Source of the DNA: Dehalococcoidia bacterium
GTDB taxonomy: Bacteria; Chloroflexota; Dehalococcoidia; DSTF01; JACRBR01
Reading direction: 5' to 3'
Length of the DNA: 64,000 bases
NCBI GenBank assembly: GCA_015478665.1
Contig: JADMII010000003.1
Location: forward strand, 1 to 64,000
The notes under the pieces were generated by a model. It was not told the DNA's origin, did not search any database, and saw only the letters and a program-made list of their open reading frames with translations. Numbering within the stretch: the stretch's first letter is position 1; every line of letters starts with the position of its first letter. The position numbers were made by a program, and so were the translations under genes. This document shows positions 8,956 to 17,536 of the stretch, piece by piece.

Positions 8956-9815
8956 CCGCCGGCACCGCCTCCCCCACGATCGCCGGCGCGCTCGCCGCGG
9001 CGCGCGAGCGGCTGTGCGCCGTCGCCGCGGGTGAGTCGCGCCTCGAATCGGAGTTGCTGCTGGCAGAGGCGACGCGCCGGGACCGCGCGCAGCTCATCGC
9101 CAGCTTGCAGGCGCCGCTCGCGCGCGCGCAGGCCGTCCGATTCGATGCACTGCTCGCGCGGCGGCTGGCCCACGAGCCGCTCGCCTACATCCTCGGCCGG
9201 CGCGAGTTCTACGGCATCGAGATCGCCTGCGACCGCCGGGCGCTGATCCCCAGGCCCGAAACGGAGCTGCTCGTCGACCTCGCGCTCGCCGAGCTCCGCG
9301 CGCGCGGCGCCGGCCTGCGCGTCGTCGACGTCGGCACCGGCTCCGGCGCCATCGCCTGCGCGATCGCAGCCCGGGCGCCCGCGGCGCGCGTCACCGCTGT
9401 CGACGCATCCAGCGAGGCGCTCGGCCTCGCGCGGGAGAACGTCGGCGCACTCGCGCTCGACGGGCGCGTTGGAGTGCGCAGGGGCGAGCTGCTGGACGGC
9501 GCCGGCGTCTTCGATGCGATCGTCGCCAACCTGCCCTACGTCAGCGAGGCGGAATGGAGGACGCTGCAGCCCGAGGTGCGCGACTTCGAGCCGAAAGAGG
9601 CGCTCGTGCCCGGCCCGGCCGGTACCGAGGCCATCGCCCGCCTGGTGGCGCATGCGCCGGCGCACCTGGCCGAAGCCGGACTGCTCGCGCTCGAGATCGG
9701 CGCCACGCAGGCCGCCGCATGCGCTGCGATCGCGCGGGCGCGCTTCCCCGGCGCGGTCGTCTCGGTTATGAAAGATCTCGCCGGGCACGAGCGCGTGCTC
9801 GTGGTGCGACGATGA
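8952..9815 (+). CDS. prmC: protein-(glutamine-N5) methyltransferase, release-factor specific
   Basis: TTG start overlapping previous stop; RREFYGIEIACDRRALIPRPETELLVDLAL, VVDVGTGSGAIACAIA, NPPY variant NLPYVSEAEW; adjacent to prfA. Confidence 0.9.
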   Translation: MTAGTASPTIAGALAAARERLCAVAAGESRLESELLLAEATRRDRAQLIASLQAPLARAQAVRFDALLARRLAHEPLAYILGRREFYGIEIACDRRALIPRPETELLVDLALAELRARGAGLRVVDVGTGSGAIACAIAARAPAARVTAVDASSEALGLARENVGALALDGRVGVRRGELLDGAGVFDAIVANLPYVSEAEWRTLQPEVRDFEPKEALVPGPAGTEAIARLVAHAPAHLAEAGLLALEIGATQAAACAAIARARFPGAVVSVMKDLAGHERVLVVRR

Positions 9816-10228
9816 GCGTCGCCGATCACCGACTGTGCCGGGAAGGAGCAGCGATGAAGGAGGATCTGCGGGCGACGGTGGAGGCGCAGGCACGCGCGCA
9901 GATCGCCGGCGATGCCGCGCGCTTCGCATCGTTCATGACACCCGCCGCACTCCTGGAGCTCGGACGCAGCGCGGACGCGACGCGCGGCATCGCACCGAAG
10001 CGCTATCGCATCATCGAGGTCAGGGCGGAGGGCGACGCCGGCGAGTCGCAGGTCCGCTTCGACGGCGGCGGCAGCTACCTCGTCGTCACGTCGTGGCAGC
10101 GAAGCCCCGACGGCTGGAAGGCGATCGCGGCAACGCGACCCCGCGACGCGGTTCGCCAGCCGTGGTGGCGGCGCTGGCTGCGCGGCAGTGGCTCTGCTGC
10201 GAGCGCGGAGCGACAGGAACTGCAGTGA
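9812..10228 (+). CDS. hypothetical protein
   Basis: Overlaps prmC stop by 4 nt (ATGA); MSVADHRLCREGAAMKEDLRATVEAQARAQIAGDAARF... Confidence 0.6.
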   Translation: MSVADHRLCREGAAMKEDLRATVEAQARAQIAGDAARFASFMTPAALLELGRSADATRGIAPKRYRIIEVRAEGDAGESQVRFDGGGSYLVVTSWQRSPDGWKAIAATRPRDAVRQPWWRRWLRGSGSAASAERQELQ

Positions 10229-10839
10229 GCGCGCCGGCCGAACGCGCTCTCGCCGTCGAGACCGCCGACGGTGTCCAACTCGATGGCCTGCTGCACGAGC
10301 ATCGATCGGCGCGTCTCGCGGCGCTCGTGCTCCACCCGCACCCGGCGTATGGCGGCGACATGCGGAACCACGTCGTCCAGGCGATCTGCGCGACGCTCGC
10401 GCAGGCTGGAGCGTCGACGCTGCGCTTCAACCTGCGCGCGGTCAACTCCGGCGTCTTCGACTCCGCCGAAGCCGCGAGCGATGCCCGCGCCGCGCTCGAC
10501 GAACTACGCGCGCTGGCCGCGTCGGCGCCGTTGCTGTTCGCCGGCTACTCTCTTGGCGCGCAGATGGCCGCCGGGCTCGCGGCGTCGGAGCCGTGCGCGG
10601 CGGCCATCCTCGTCTCGCCGCCGCTGGCCATGCTGCCGCTCCCTGAGATCCCCGCGGGGCTCGCGACGCTCGCCGTCGCCGGGGATGCCGACCCCGTGTG
10701 CCCCGCCGAGCGCCTGCGTGGGGTCGCGGCGCCCCGATGCGCCGTCCGGCTGGTGCCCGGGATGGACCACGGCTGGTCGGGGGGGACAGACGAGCTGACG
10801 GCGGCCATCGCCTCGTTTGTTTCCAATCCAGGTATCTAA
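10225..10839 (+). CDS. alpha/beta hydrolase
   Basis: GTG start overlapping upstream stop; LVLHPHPAYGGDMRNHVVQAICATLAQAGASTLRFNLR, nucleophile region LLFAGYSLGAQMA, C-terminal PGMDHGWSG. Confidence 0.82.
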   Translation: MSAPAERALAVETADGVQLDGLLHEHRSARLAALVLHPHPAYGGDMRNHVVQAICATLAQAGASTLRFNLRAVNSGVFDSAEAASDARAALDELRALAASAPLLFAGYSLGAQMAAGLAASEPCAAAILVSPPLAMLPLPEIPAGLATLAVAGDADPVCPAERLRGVAAPRCAVRLVPGMDHGWSGGTDELTAAIASFVSNPGI

Positions 10840-10882
10840 CCAGCGCTCTCCGACGGGCGGCCGGCGCTGCCGATACTCTCCC

Positions 10883-13270
10883 ATGAAACCGGAGACCGGC
10901 GTCTCTGCGGCCGCGCGCGATGCGGTCCGGCGGATCGTGCTGATCTCGCGCATCGCCGGCGTCGTCGTCATCCTCTCGCTCTTCGGCGGTGCGCTGTACA
11001 TCAACCGGCACCAACTCACGTCCGCGGCGTCGATCTACGCCGCCATCACGATCGTCGTCGGCGGCATCGCCTTCGTCGCGCTCTCCACGCTGGCGCGCCT
11101 CTCGCACGCCGGCATCATCGAGCGCAGCCTGCGCGAGGTCGGCGACCTCTCGGAACAACTGCGCGAGGTGGCGGAGCACGACCCGCTCACCGGCCTCTAC
11201 AACCTGCGCGCGTTCCAGGATCGCCTCAGCGGCGACCTCGAGGCCGCGGGGCCGGCCGACGAACCAGTGAGCCTGATCATCGCCGACCTCGACAACTTCA
11301 AGCTCCTCAATGACTCGTTCGGCCACCCCTACGGGGACGAAGTGCTGCGCCGCACGGCGCGCGTCTTCGAAGCCGGCGGCGACGAGCGCGCCTACGCCGC
11401 CCGGCTCGGCGGCGACGAGTTCGCGATCGTCCTCCCGGGCCTCGCCCGCGAAGCCGCCGTCGGCGTCGCGCGCGCCATCGAGGGCGACCTCGCCGCCGTG
11501 CGCGCTGACGAGCGCCAGCCGGCGACGCTCGGGAGCTTCGGGATCGGCTCCTTCCCCGATGACGGCGGTTCGGTGCAGGCTCTCTTCGCTGCCGCCGACG
11601 GCCGCATGTACAGCGAGAAGCACCAGCGCAAGGCGCAGGAGTTGTCCTCCCTGGTCGGCGCCTCGCGCAAACTCTTCGTGCGCGTCGGCGCGGCGATGCG
11701 CCCCGACCGCACGACGCGCGCGATCCTCGACGAGATCGCCGCGGCGGCGCGGGAGCAATTCGCGCTCAGCATCGCCCGGATCAGCATCCCGGCGGCCGCA
11801 CCGCACGGCGCGATCGTCGCGACGGCGGCCGCCTCACCGGACCTGCAGCGCTCGTGCGATGAGGCGGCGCAGCCGCTCGCCGTGCCGGCGCTCGCCGCGT
11901 TCCTGCCGTCCGAAGCATGGATCATCGAGACGCCGATCCCCGGTGAGACGGAAGACGCGGGCGTGCTGACGCTCGCCGGGCTGCCGGCGGCGTCGGTGCG
12001 GCCCGACACGCCGGTCATGCTGGCGCTCGCGGATCTGATCCAGGCCGTCGTCGCCAACGGGCGCGCGAACGACGACGCCGAGCGCTTCGGCCGCGAGCGC
12101 GACATCCACATCGAGCTGGCGCACGCGCTCGCCGGCGGCGGCACGCTGTCGGAGCGCCTCTCGCGCGTCGTCGAGATGGTGTCGGGCGCGATCCGCGCGG
12201 TGACCGTCTCCATCGAGGGGTTCTCGCCCACGGGCCGCGGCGGCCGCAATGTGATGTCGGGCGCGCCCGACGAGCTGATGCGACGCTGGGAGTCGGCACG
12301 GGAGTCCGAGATGGGCCGCGCGTCGCTGCTCTTCCTCGCGGCACAGGCGCCATGCGTGCTCCGCCAACCGGCCGACGACGAGCGTCTGCCGGCGTGGGAG
12401 CGCGACATCATGCGGCGCGCGGGCGTCCAGGCGGTGGCCGTGATCGCCGTCCTCTTCGACGGCCAGTTCCTCGGCATCCTCGGCGCCGCGACGCGCCACG
12501 ACGACGGCACGGCCGAAGGCTGGCTGCCGCTGCTCACCTCCATCGCCGACCACCTGGCGCCGGTGCTCAAGGTCGCCCTCCTGCGCGACGAGCTCGAAGA
12601 GTCGTACCGCCAGCTCGAGCAGTCGAGCCGCGACTCGCTCGCCCGGCTCGCGGCTGCGGCCGAGGCGCGCGACCCGCACACCGGCGGCCACCTCCGCCGC
12701 ATCGAGCGCTACACGCTGGCGCTGGCGACGGAGCTGCGCCTGCCGCCCGCCGACGCCGCGGCGCTCGCCCGCGCGTCGACCGTGCACGACCTCGGCAAGC
12801 TGAAGCTCCCGGACGACGTGCTGCTCAACCCCGGCCAGCTCGACGCGCAGGCCTGGGTGCGCATGATGGCGCATCCCGCCGACGGCGAGCGACTGATCGG
12901 CGACTCGCCGATGTTCGAGATGGAGCGCTGCGTCGCGCGCTGGCACCACGAACGCTGGGACGGCTCTGGATACCCCGACGGCCTCGCAGGGGAGGCGATC
13001 CCTCTCGCCGCGCGCATCGTCGCGGTCGCCGACGCCTTCGACGCGTTGACGACGCAGCGGCCGTACAAGCCGGCGTGGCCGCTCGATCGGGCCTTCGGCG
13101 AGATCGACCGCACGAGCGGCTCGCTCTTCTGCCCAACCGTCGTCGCCGCGCTACGCGCGCTCCAACACAGCGGCGCGCTCGAATCGGTCTTCGAGGTGAC
13201 GGAGACGGAAGACGGCAGGCAGCGGACGGCGGCGGAGGGCGCCCACGGTCCGAGGCGCGAAGCCGCATAG
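10883..13270 (+). CDS. membrane-anchored GGDEF-GAF-like-HD-GYP protein (diguanylate cyclase plus HD-GYP phosphodiesterase)
   Basis: TM region then RLGGDEFAIVLPG; C-terminal VHDLGKLKLP...WHHERWDGSGYPDGLAG...VADAFDALTTQRPYK. Confidence 0.9.
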   Translation: MKPETGVSAAARDAVRRIVLISRIAGVVVILSLFGGALYINRHQLTSAASIYAAITIVVGGIAFVALSTLARLSHAGIIERSLREVGDLSEQLREVAEHDPLTGLYNLRAFQDRLSGDLEAAGPADEPVSLIIADLDNFKLLNDSFGHPYGDEVLRRTARVFEAGGDERAYAARLGGDEFAIVLPGLAREAAVGVARAIEGDLAAVRADERQPATLGSFGIGSFPDDGGSVQALFAAADGRMYSEKHQRKAQELSSLVGASRKLFVRVGAAMRPDRTTRAILDEIAAAAREQFALSIARISIPAAAPHGAIVATAAASPDLQRSCDEAAQPLAVPALAAFLPSEAWIIETPIPGETEDAGVLTLAGLPAASVRPDTPVMLALADLIQAVVANGRANDDAERFGRERDIHIELAHALAGGGTLSERLSRVVEMVSGAIRAVTVSIEGFSPTGRGGRNVMSGAPDELMRRWESARESEMGRASLLFLAAQAPCVLRQPADDERLPAWERDIMRRAGVQAVAVIAVLFDGQFLGILGAATRHDDGTAEGWLPLLTSIADHLAPVLKVALLRDELEESYRQLEQSSRDSLARLAAAAEARDPHTGGHLRRIERYTLALATELRLPPADAAALARASTVHDLGKLKLPDDVLLNPGQLDAQAWVRMMAHPADGERLIGDSPMFEMERCVARWHHERWDGSGYPDGLAGEAIPLAARIVAVADAFDALTTQRPYKPAWPLDRAFGEIDRTSGSLFCPTVVAALRALQHSGALESVFEVTETEDGRQRTAAEGAHGPRREAA

Positions 13271-13341
13271 GAGTACGCCCGGCCGCCCGTTGTCGCCATG
13301 TGGTAACGATGTCCAGCCTCCGATCGCGTACGATCGTGCCG

Positions 13342-13938
13342 ATGGAACCGCTTGCGACGGCGTTGAACGGCTCGGCGCTCCGCATCGCCGCCTATGTCGT
13401 CGCCGCCGGCGTCGCGCTTGTCGCGGCGCGACGGAGCGTGGGCGTTGAGCGCGGGCGTCTTGTGCCGGCATTCTGGGCCTCAGTCGCTGTTTTGCTGGTG
13501 TTGTTAGCCATCGGCCGCGAATTCTCGGTCGCCGGCCGTCTCGCGGACGCCGGGCGCGACATCTTCGACAACGCCGGCTGGTATGCCGGCCGCAGACCGA
13601 TCCAGAAGCTGCTGATCCTGGCGATCCTCCTTGGCGCCGCCGCTGCCGCGATCACCGGCGGCGCGACGCTGGTGGCGCGGGAGCGGCGGCAACTGCTCGC
13701 TGGATTTCTGGCGATGCTCGCGCTGGCGACGTTCCTCGTCGTGCGCGCGATCTCGTGGCATTCGGTCGATGACGTGCTCTACCGCCACGCGATCGCGGAT
13801 GTGCAGATTAGCGCGCTGGCCGAACTCACGATCGTCGCGGTCGCCGCCTGCGCGGCCGGCGCAGCCGCGGCCGGCGCATCGCGCCCGCTCCAGCGCCCGC
13901 CGGACGCGCCGGCTGGCCCCGCCTCGCCTTCGTCGTGA
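13342..13938 (+). CDS. small integral membrane protein, unknown function
   Basis: Multiple hydrophobic stretches (RIAAYVVAAGVALVAA, FWASVAVLLVLLAIG, LLILAILLGAAAAAITGGATLV). Confidence 0.6.
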   Translation: MEPLATALNGSALRIAAYVVAAGVALVAARRSVGVERGRLVPAFWASVAVLLVLLAIGREFSVAGRLADAGRDIFDNAGWYAGRRPIQKLLILAILLGAAAAAITGGATLVARERRQLLAGFLAMLALATFLVVRAISWHSVDDVLYRHAIADVQISALAELTIVAVAACAAGAAAAGASRPLQRPPDAPAGPASPSS

Positions 13939-13974
13939 CATGGGGGCGCGACCAGCGGTAGTGGCCGGCGGCGC

Positions 13975-14514
13975 CTACCGATGGCCGTCGCCGCCCGGCG
14001 CCAGCACGCGCGCCGGCACACCGACGGCCGTCGCACCGGCCGGCACGTCGTGTACGACGACGGCGTTCGCGCCGATCCGTGCGCCGTCGCCGATCGAGAC
14101 GCCGCCCAGCACGCGCGCGCCGGCGCCGATGAACACGTCGTCGCCGATCGCCGGGAAGCTGCGCTCGTTCCGCAACCCCAGTGTCACCGCGGCGATGATG
14201 CTGCAGTTCCTGCCGATCCGCTCGACGGCGATCACCGTCCCGCTGGGGTGCGCGACGTACAGTCCGCCGGCGATATCGCTGCCGATGACGATGTCGAAGC
14301 CGTAGCGATGATAGAGGTGCCGTTGCACGAAGCCCGGCAGTCCGGGCAGACGCCGCCGGTGCGCCCACTGCCCCAGGCGGAACCAGAGCATCGCCCGCAA
14401 GGGGATGTGGCGATACAGCAGACGCAGCATCCGCGGAAGGGTAATCGCGGCCGGGTCGGCGACTTCCCCGGGTGTCACCCAGCGCTGTGCGTCCTGGCGA
14501 AACAGTGCGAACAT
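13975..14514 (-). CDS. hexapeptide-repeat acyltransferase (serine acetyltransferase-like LbH)
   Basis: [76 protein letters not shown]. Confidence 0.8.
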   Translation of the reverse strand: MFALFRQDAQRWVTPGEVADPAAITLPRMLRLLYRHIPLRAMLWFRLGQWAHRRRLPGLPGFVQRHLYHRYGFDIVIGSDIAGGLYVAHPSGTVIAVERIGRNCSIIAAVTLGLRNERSFPAIGDDVFIGAGARVLGGVSIGDGARIGANAVVVHDVPAGATAVGVPARVLAPGGDGHR

Positions 14515-15309
14515 CGGCCCCCCCGGCTGTGCGTCCGTAACCTGCAGAAGCATCGGCCCCGAAGCCGGGTGACACAAGCACGCCATCGCAGCCAGCTTCG
14601 ATGATATGCGCGTGCGCAGCTTGAAACCCGATGGGTTCGATACGCTCGTGTTCGCGCAAAACCGAACATCGGCCGAACAAGCGAGGATCCATGAGAACAG
14701 CGTGGAGCGATGCAGGATCGCAGCCGTCCGCGCGCCTGGAGACGTAGAGACCGTTCTCAAGTGGCGAGACGAGGCGCGGCAAAGATGCGGCCTGTCAGGG
14801 AGCCGCCTATACTACGGCCGTCACATTCCGAATCGGTCATCCGCCGGTCACTTCCTCCGACCGTCGTTCCACGCTGATTTCCCCGCCAGGGTGTCGCGCG
14901 CCGTGAACCCCGATCACGGCGGATACTCATGCTGTCCCAGAGGCAGCGGGCGGCACTCGAAAGGAACACGACCGATGCGCTTTGCGTCGATACCGGCCTT
15001 CGCGGCCACGTACGCGCTTGCCCTCCACGTTGCATCGAGCTTGCCTGCAGCGCCTGCGGCACGCCTACACGCCTATTCGTCGCACGCGCGCGCGTGCGCC
15101 CGCTCCAGATCCGCGCCGTCCGGCCGAGCCTCTTCGGTAGGGGTCAGTTGGCGACGAGCGTGCACCGGTCGAGACGCGGGGAAGCTCGCGCTCGCAGCTC
15201 CCTCGTGAACTCCCTCGATGCGGACGCAACGCCGCAATGAGCTGAGCGGCCCGAAGGCGCGCGATGGGGAGCGCCAATCGTACAGGGGGACGATCGGGGA
15301 CGGAGTTTC

Positions 15310-17103
15310 ATGAGGTATCCAACCAACGTGCGACACCGCCGCTGGCTCATCGGCGCGGGTGCCTTGTTGCTCGCGGTGATTGCCGGCGCCGCGCCGCGGG
15401 CGGCATCGCCCGCGGTCGCAATGCCGCAGAACGCCGGTGGCTTCATGACCATGGCGCAGTCCGCGTCGGCGAAGGCGACGGCGGGCAGCCCGACGCTGAT
15501 CACGACGTACGCCGTCGCCGCAAACACGAACACGGCACTTGTCGACATCGAGGTCTACGGCCCATCCGGCCGGGTACTGCAGGATGTGCGCACCAACCAG
15601 GGCTTCACCGCCGGGGTCACTCGTTCGTTCACGATGTCATGGCCGGTGCCGGCGGACGCGGCGGCCGGCGCCTACACCGTGCGCGTCGGCATCTTCAGCG
15701 CCGACTGGCGCACCCTCTACCACTGGAACAGCAATGCCGCCGTGATCACCGTCTCGTCGCCGGGCCAAGCGCCGCCGACGCCGACGACGGCGCCTCCGGC
15801 CCGCCCGACGAGCACCGCCGCGACGCCGGCACGCCCGACGATCACCGTAGCAGCGCCGGCCCGGCCGACGAACACACCAGCGCCGCCGCAGCCGATAGCG
15901 ACGCCGCGCCCGCCGCTCGCCGGCGCGTTGCCGCCGCTGCCGGCGCGCTGGCCGTCGTCGATGCTGCAGCTCGGCATGGCGGACTCGCCGGGCGATGCCG
16001 CCAGCCTGCGCCAGATGGCGCCGTTCGCATTTCGCTACCAGTATCTGGCCGGCGGCGTGAACACCGGCAGTGGCTGGGCGAACTGGAATGCGAATGGCGC
16101 GTTCGTCACGAATTACATCCAGGACTCGGTCGCGAACGGCATGACGCCGGTCTTCAGTTACTACATGATCGCGCAGTCCTCGCCGGGCAACGGCCAGGAT
16201 GAGTCGACCGGGGTCTACGACAATCTGCAGAACGCCGCGACGATGACGGCGTATTACAACGACCTCAAGCTCTTCTTCCAGCGCGCCGGCGCCTATCCGG
16301 GCAACACCGTCGTGCTGCAGGTGGAGCCGGATCTCTGGGGCTTCATCGAGCAGCGGGCGAGCAACGATGACGCCGGCAGTGTGCCCGCCCGCGTCTCGTC
16401 GACGGGCCTGCCCGAGCTCGCCGGGCTGCCGGAGACCTTCGCCGGCTTCGCACAGGCCGTCGCGCGGCTGCGCGACCGTTACGCGCCGAACGTGCTGCTT
16501 GGTTACCACGTGAGCACCTGGGGCACGGGCAACGACATCGCGCTCAGCAACCCGCCTGATGCGACGGTCGATGCGCTCGGCCAGAAGGCGGCGCGCTTCT
16601 TCAACTCGCTGGGCGGAAGCTTCGACATCGCCTTCGCGGAGTTCAGCGACCGCGACGCCGCGTTCAAGCAGTTCCAGTACGGCGACGGCGCCGCCAGCTG
16701 GTGGGACGCCGGCGACTTCGCCCGCGAAGCCCGCTTCCTGGCGCAGTTCGTCGCCGTCTCGCGGAAGCGCGTCGTCATGTGGCAGGTCCCGCTCGGCAAC
16801 ACGAAGATGCGCGCGATGAACAACACCTGGGATCACTACCAGGACAACCGCGTCGAGTGGCTGCTCGACGATCCGTCGCGGGCGAACCTGAACGCCTATG
16901 TGCAGGCGGGCGTCGTCGCGTTCCTCTTCGGGCGCGGCGCCGACGGCGCCACCTGCGCCTGCGATGCAGCCGGCGACGGCGTCACGAACCCGGCGCCGAT
17001 CGACGGCAACACGGGCACATCGACGAGCGCGGACGATGATGGCGGCTTCTTCCGGCAGAAGGCGGCGGCGTACTACAGCGCCGGCGCCGCCCCGCTGCCG
17101 TAG
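15310..17103 (+). CDS. secreted protein with Thr/Pro linker and putative TIM-barrel glycosidase-like domain
   Basis: Signal peptide; TPTTAPPARPTSTAATPARPTITVAAPARPTNTPAPP linker; aromatic-rich domain LQVEPDLWGFIEQ..., VVMWQVPLGNTKMRAMNNTWDHYQDNRVEWLLDD. Confidence 0.7.
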   Translation: MRYPTNVRHRRWLIGAGALLLAVIAGAAPRAASPAVAMPQNAGGFMTMAQSASAKATAGSPTLITTYAVAANTNTALVDIEVYGPSGRVLQDVRTNQGFTAGVTRSFTMSWPVPADAAAGAYTVRVGIFSADWRTLYHWNSNAAVITVSSPGQAPPTPTTAPPARPTSTAATPARPTITVAAPARPTNTPAPPQPIATPRPPLAGALPPLPARWPSSMLQLGMADSPGDAASLRQMAPFAFRYQYLAGGVNTGSGWANWNANGAFVTNYIQDSVANGMTPVFSYYMIAQSSPGNGQDESTGVYDNLQNAATMTAYYNDLKLFFQRAGAYPGNTVVLQVEPDLWGFIEQRASNDDAGSVPARVSSTGLPELAGLPETFAGFAQAVARLRDRYAPNVLLGYHVSTWGTGNDIALSNPPDATVDALGQKAARFFNSLGGSFDIAFAEFSDRDAAFKQFQYGDGAASWWDAGDFAREARFLAQFVAVSRKRVVMWQVPLGNTKMRAMNNTWDHYQDNRVEWLLDDPSRANLNAYVQAGVVAFLFGRGADGATCACDAAGDGVTNPAPIDGNTGTSTSADDDGGFFRQKAAAYYSAGAAPLP

Positions 17104-17536
17104 TCAGGCCATCGATGCATGAGAAGCAGCCGGGGGGGCTGGTCGATGCCGCCCGCTCCCGGCTGGGCGGACACCGAACATCGCGCAGGACGCACAGTCG
17201 TGGCGGCCGAGGATCGGCAGGATTCGCGGGCGCGATAGGGGTACGGCGCGCCTTCTCGCGGGGACAAACGCTCATAGCCGCGCTCCGGGCATCCGGCCTA
17301 CACATTGGGTCGGTCGCGCGTATCGGGCGGCTGATGGGAATCTCGAAAGGTCGAAAAGGATTCCGATGCGTCGCTTCAGACGGTCACCGGGCCGCCCGAA
17401 GCTTGAAGAAGGGTCAGAGGGGAATCACGAACGACACGTCTCAAAAGTGGTGGGGTGGTCGCTGCATCCCCGGAGTGGACACCTCGGGGATCGGCCTTCG
17501 TGCCGGCCGCGGGGTGCAGAGAGGTTGGACACACCG

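Noticed and set aside
14984-15208. Short ORF MRFASIPAFAATYALALHVASSLPAAPAARLHAYSSHAR... with signal-like N-terminus and AAAGGA upstream
   Set aside because: C-terminal half is Arg/Ser-rich artefact-like and another frame overlaps; insufficient support to call a gene.
17104-17536. Possible c-di-GMP (GEMM) riboswitch in GH5-like leader (GGGGACAAACGC...AGCC...CCGGCCTAC)
   Set aside because: Only fragmentary resemblance; the hallmark CACGCACAGGGCAAACC and GGUAGCGGGGUUACCGAUGG blocks are absent. cmsearch against RF01051 would settle it.
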